NCBI RefSeq assembly: GCF_022174665.1
Contig: NZ_CP076562.1
Location: forward strand, 374,001-438,000
Length of the DNA stretch: 64,000 bases
Reading direction: 5' to 3'
DNA from: Eubacterium sp. MSJ-33
Lineage (GTDB): Bacteria; Bacillota; Clostridia; Lachnospirales; Lachnospiraceae
The position numbers and the translations under genes were made by a program. The notes below the pieces were generated by a model. It was not told the origin of the DNA and did not search any database. It saw only the letters and a program-made list of their open reading frames with translations. Shown here piece by piece: positions 61,963 to 64,000 of the stretch. Position 1 is the stretch's first letter. The number at the start of each line of letters is the position of its first letter.

Positions 61963-61980
61963 GGCAGGTGTTTTTCTTTT
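61963..61980 (+). terminator. Right arm and T tract of the IS-split terminator
   Basis: GGCAGGTGT (61963-61971) and the following T-rich stretch; partner of 60402-60410. Confidence 0.6.
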
Positions 61981-61983
61981 GTT

Positions 61984-62007
61984 AAGGAGCAGAATGCTCC
62001 TTTTTTT
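61984..62007 (+). terminator. Terminator hairpin
   Basis: AAGGAGCA pairs with TGCTCCTT around GAA, followed by seven T. Confidence 0.85.
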
Positions 62008-62030
62008 GTACCCATTTAAGGGTTGGAAAA

Positions 62031-62057
62031 GAGGATACGATGTATCCTCTTTTTTGT
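62031..62057 (+). terminator. Terminator hairpin
   Basis: GAGGATAC (62031-62038) pairs perfectly with GTATCCTC (62042-62049), then six T. Third terminator in a row before the lipoprotein gene. Confidence 0.8.
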
Positions 62058-62105
62058 TTGTACAGAGTTTCTCCGCGTGAGCGTACATATTTTAATAGAA
62101 TGAAA

Positions 62106-62133
62106 TTGAAATAAATATATTGCATGGTATAAT
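62106..62133 (+). promoter_or_regulatory. Promoter of lipoprotein gene copy 1
   Basis: TTGAAA (62106-62111), 16-bp spacer, TATAAT (62128-62133) preceded by TGG, an extended -10. The same promoter is repeated at 63256-63283. Confidence 0.75.
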
Positions 62134-62181
62134 TAAAATGAATGAAATTATATCGTGGGAGATAAGCAGAGGAGAACGAGA

Positions 62182-63078
62182 ATGAGAAGAAAAATAATGA
62201 AAAGACTAACGTTGACATTGAGTACCGCAGCTCTTGTCCTGACGTTATGTGCATGTGGGAACAACGCAAAAAGCCCGGCACACACACAGACGGACGCATC
62301 TCTTATACAGATGGACGCGAGTGCGAGTGATGCAGCGGAGGTGGTTGTTAATACAAACAATGGCGAGGATGAAAATGAAACAACCGAATTGATGGCAGAC
62401 GGTAAGACCACGACCGAGGCTGTGGCAGAATCCGGTACGCGGGAAGATGTAAAGCCGGGCAGTGGGAAAAAGGACGGTTCTTCAAAGAAAGACAATGCTT
62501 CTGGAAACAGCAGTTCATCTGCAAGTAACAGCCAGACCGGTTCTTCCCAAAAAGACGGTTCTTCAGGAAATAGTAACTCCTCTGTAAACAGCAACAGCCA
62601 GACGGCAGGCGGAAATACTTTCAAACCGGGAAACAGTACCTCTGGTGGAAATCAGACAGTTTCCGGAAACGGCAGTTCAACATCAGCCAACGGTTCTTCA
62701 TCAAACGGAAGCGCACCGAAGCCATCCGCAACCACGGAGAGCAAGCCACAGACAACGGAATGTTCCCATGTATGGGAAAACATCGTGGTACACCACGATG
62801 AGGTATCCCACATTGAAACCGATATGGAAAACAAGTACGTTGGCTACCACGAATATTGTAACGGCTGCGGCATGGATCTGACTCTGACGTATGGGGGATC
62901 AAATTGCAGTGATGCAATTAACCACCTTACGTCGGAACGCAACGGCGCAGGCGCAAGCTACTCATCAAAACCGGTGTATGAAAAGGTTCCGGTAGAATAT
63001 AAGATCATTGACCACATCGCATACGATGAAACCGTTGGGAAACGGTGTACGAAGTGCGGATATGAAGTGAAATATTAA
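62182..63078 (+). CDS. Ser/Asn-rich lipoprotein with cysteine-rich C-terminal domain, copy 1
   Basis: 298 residues from ATG 62182 (AGAGGAG site 7 nt upstream). Lipoprotein signal with Cys after LTLCAC, a long low-complexity stalk of Gly, Ser, Asn and Lys (about 95-195), then a C-terminal domain with ECSHVWENIVVHHDE, YHEYCNGCGMDL, SNCSDAINH and KRCTKCGYEVKY. The paired Cys-x-x-Cys and His residues suggest a metal-binding or disulphide-linked domain, exposed on the surface by the stalk. Function unknown. The downstream gene is a second copy. Confidence 0.8.
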   Translation: MRRKIMKRLTLTLSTAALVLTLCACGNNAKSPAHTQTDASLIQMDASASDAAEVVVNTNNGEDENETTELMADGKTTTEAVAESGTREDVKPGSGKKDGSSKKDNASGNSSSSASNSQTGSSQKDGSSGNSNSSVNSNSQTAGGNTFKPGNSTSGGNQTVSGNGSSTSANGSSSNGSAPKPSATTESKPQTTECSHVWENIVVHHDEVSHIETDMENKYVGYHEYCNGCGMDLTLTYGGSNCSDAINHLTSERNGAGASYSSKPVYEKVPVEYKIIDHIAYDETVGKRCTKCGYEVKY

Positions 63079-63083
63079 AGATT

Positions 63084-63117
63084 AAGAGCTTATTCATATT
63101 GGATAAGCTCTTTTTTT
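63084..63117 (+). terminator. Terminator of lipoprotein copy 1
   Basis: AAGAGCTTAT (63084-63093) pairs with ATAAGCTCTT (63103-63112), then more T. Confidence 0.88.
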
Positions 63118-63152
63118 ACGCTTAGATGCCAGTACGAGAGAAGCTTTGAACC

Positions 63153-63207
63153 CCCTCTGGGCAAACAAAAAAATGCAGGTCTATAAAAACAGAAGGGGAT
63201 TTTTTGT
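63153..63207 (+). terminator. Possible second hairpin before copy 2
   Basis: CCCCTCTG and CAGAAGGGG can pair with one bulge, followed by ATTTTTT. The loop is long, so this is tentative. The T run joins the sequence duplicated upstream of copy 1. Confidence 0.4.
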
Positions 63208-63255
63208 TTGTACAGAGTTTCTCCGCGTGAGCGTGCAAACTTTCAAAGAATGTAA

Positions 63256-63283
63256 TTGAAATAAACATATTGCGTGGTATAAT
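63256..63283 (+). promoter_or_regulatory. Promoter of lipoprotein gene copy 2
   Basis: TTGAAA (63256-63261), 16-bp spacer, TATAAT (63278-63283), matching the copy 1 promoter and set in a duplicated upstream region that starts near TTTGTTTGTACAGAG. Confidence 0.75.
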
Positions 63284-63330
63284 TGCCGTATATGAATTAC
63301 ACCGCGGGAGATACACAGAGGAGAACGAGA

Positions 63331-64000
63331 ATGAGAAGAAAAATAATGAAAAGACTAACATTGACATTGAGTACCGCAGCTCTTGTCCTGACGTTATGTG
63401 CATGTGGGAACAACGCAAAAAGCCCGGCACACACACAGACGGACGCATCTCTTATACAGATGGACGCGAGTGCGAGTGATGCAGCGGAGGTAGTTGTTAA
63501 TACAAACAATGGCGAGGATGAAAATGAAACAACCGAATTGATGGCAGACGGTAAGACCACGACCGAGGCTGTGGCAGAATCCGGTACGCGGGAAGATGTA
63601 AAGCCGGGCAGTGGGAAGAAGGACAGTTCTTCTACAAACAACGGTTCTTCAAAGAAAGACAATGCTTCTGGAAACAGCAGTTCATCTGCAAGTAACAGCC
63701 AGACAGGTTCTTCCAAAAAAGACAGTTCTTCCGGAAACACCAGCCAGTCGGCAACTTCCAAGCCGGGAAGCAGTACAACTTCCGGAAGCCAGACGCAGGG
63801 AAACAGCGGTAATGCAAACAGTAATACAAATCCGGGCAACAGTACATCTTCCGGAAATTCTGGAAACGGCAATTCAGTTTCAACCAGCGGTTCTTCATCA
63901 AACGGAAGCACACCGAAGCCACCGGCAACCACGGAGAGCAAGCCATCCGCAACCACGGAGAGCAAACCACAGACAACGGAATGTTCCCACGTATGGGAAG
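63331..64000 (+). CDS. Ser/Asn-rich lipoprotein, copy 2, 3' end cut by window
   Basis: 223 residues visible. The first ~90 residues are the same as copy 1 at protein level and nearly identical in DNA, including the signal peptide and lipobox. The stalk differs: it is longer and has other arrangements of SSKKD, GNSS and ATTESKP units. The last visible residues (TTECSHVWE) open the same C-terminal domain. This is a tandem duplication whose repeat stalks have diverged by unit gain and loss. Confidence 0.8.
   Translation, partial: MRRKIMKRLTLTLSTAALVLTLCACGNNAKSPAHTQTDASLIQMDASASDAAEVVVNTNNGEDENETTELMADGKTTTEAVAESGTREDVKPGSGKKDSSSTNNGSSKKDNASGNSSSSASNSQTGSSKKDSSSGNTSQSATSKPGSSTTSGSQTQGNSGNANSNTNPGNSTSSGNSGNGNSVSTSGSSSNGSTPKPPATTESKPSATTESKPQTTECSHVWE

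Noticed and set aside
55131..61980. Prophage or conjugative element as the source of the accessory region
   Set aside because: No integrase, capsid, terminase, relaxase or type IV secretion gene in the region; only two IS-type transposases occur in the window.
62148..62624. Minus-strand open frames opposite the lipoprotein stalks (also 63297-63965)
   Set aside because: Produced by repetitive Ser/Gly/Lys codons on the other strand; Leu/Phe/Glu-rich product with no start signals.

Overview
The window looks like a chromosome segment of a spore-forming Gram-positive gut anaerobe, most likely Lachnospiraceae (Clostridia). The evidence is moderate GC in the core, AGGAGG-type ribosome sites with some GTG and TTG starts, sporulation genes (gpr, spoIIP, gerW, a DUF2953 protein), a type II fatty acid cluster using FabK, and a giant two-ATPase 2-hydroxyacyl-CoA dehydratase activase. 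I cannot name the species.

Layout. 1-5.8 kb: purA (cut by the window edge), a ThrE-type exporter and an unknown gene on the minus strand, divergent from two tandem LysR regulators, then two small minus-strand membrane proteins. 6-10.5 kb: glycerate kinase and a 1021-residue J-like/TPR protein. 10.6-16.3 kb: a cobalamin riboswitch and a five-gene uptake operon (exported CbiK-type lipoprotein, NEAT-like lipoprotein, binding protein, permease, ATPase). 16.4-22.2 kb: prfC, a tubulin-like protein and a MATE exporter. 22.3-30.4 kb: rnhA then accD-accA-fabH-fabK-fabD-fabG-fabF-fabZ. 30.4-34.6 kb: thiD and a thiE-HAD fusion split by an IS30-family element. 34.7-40.5 kb: aroK, gpr, spoIIP, lepA, hemW. 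40.6-45.4 kb: the activase and a LysM protein. 45.5-52.3 kb: rhomboid-like protein, unknowns, DUF2953, gerW, nrnA-like phosphoesterase, small alarmone synthetase, flavin reductase. 52.4-55.1 kb: comM and dprA.

The sequence changes sharply at the stop codon of dprA. From about 55.13 to 62 kb it is AT-rich and accessory: an unknown gene with a decayed second copy of its 3' end, a RhuM-Fic/Doc gene broken by an in-frame stop, and a run of short unrelated same-strand genes (membrane proteins, DUF3784, two GNAT acetyltransferases, a hydrolase relic). These are separated by a recurring intergenic motif placed just after stop codons. An IS150-type element follows, inserted in the loop of a terminator. 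The window ends in two tandem copies of a lipoprotein gene with duplicated promoters.

Most worth a second look: (1) the repeat-punctuated cassette-like array at 56.9-60.4 kb; (2) the riboswitch operon joining an exported cobalt-chelatase homologue to a NEAT-like lipoprotein and an ABC importer; (3) the IS30-type element with a 13-bp target duplication and six 20-bp terminal-repeat-like iterons at one end; (4) the gpr ribosome site buried in a terminator-like hairpin; (5) the solitary tubulin-like protein.
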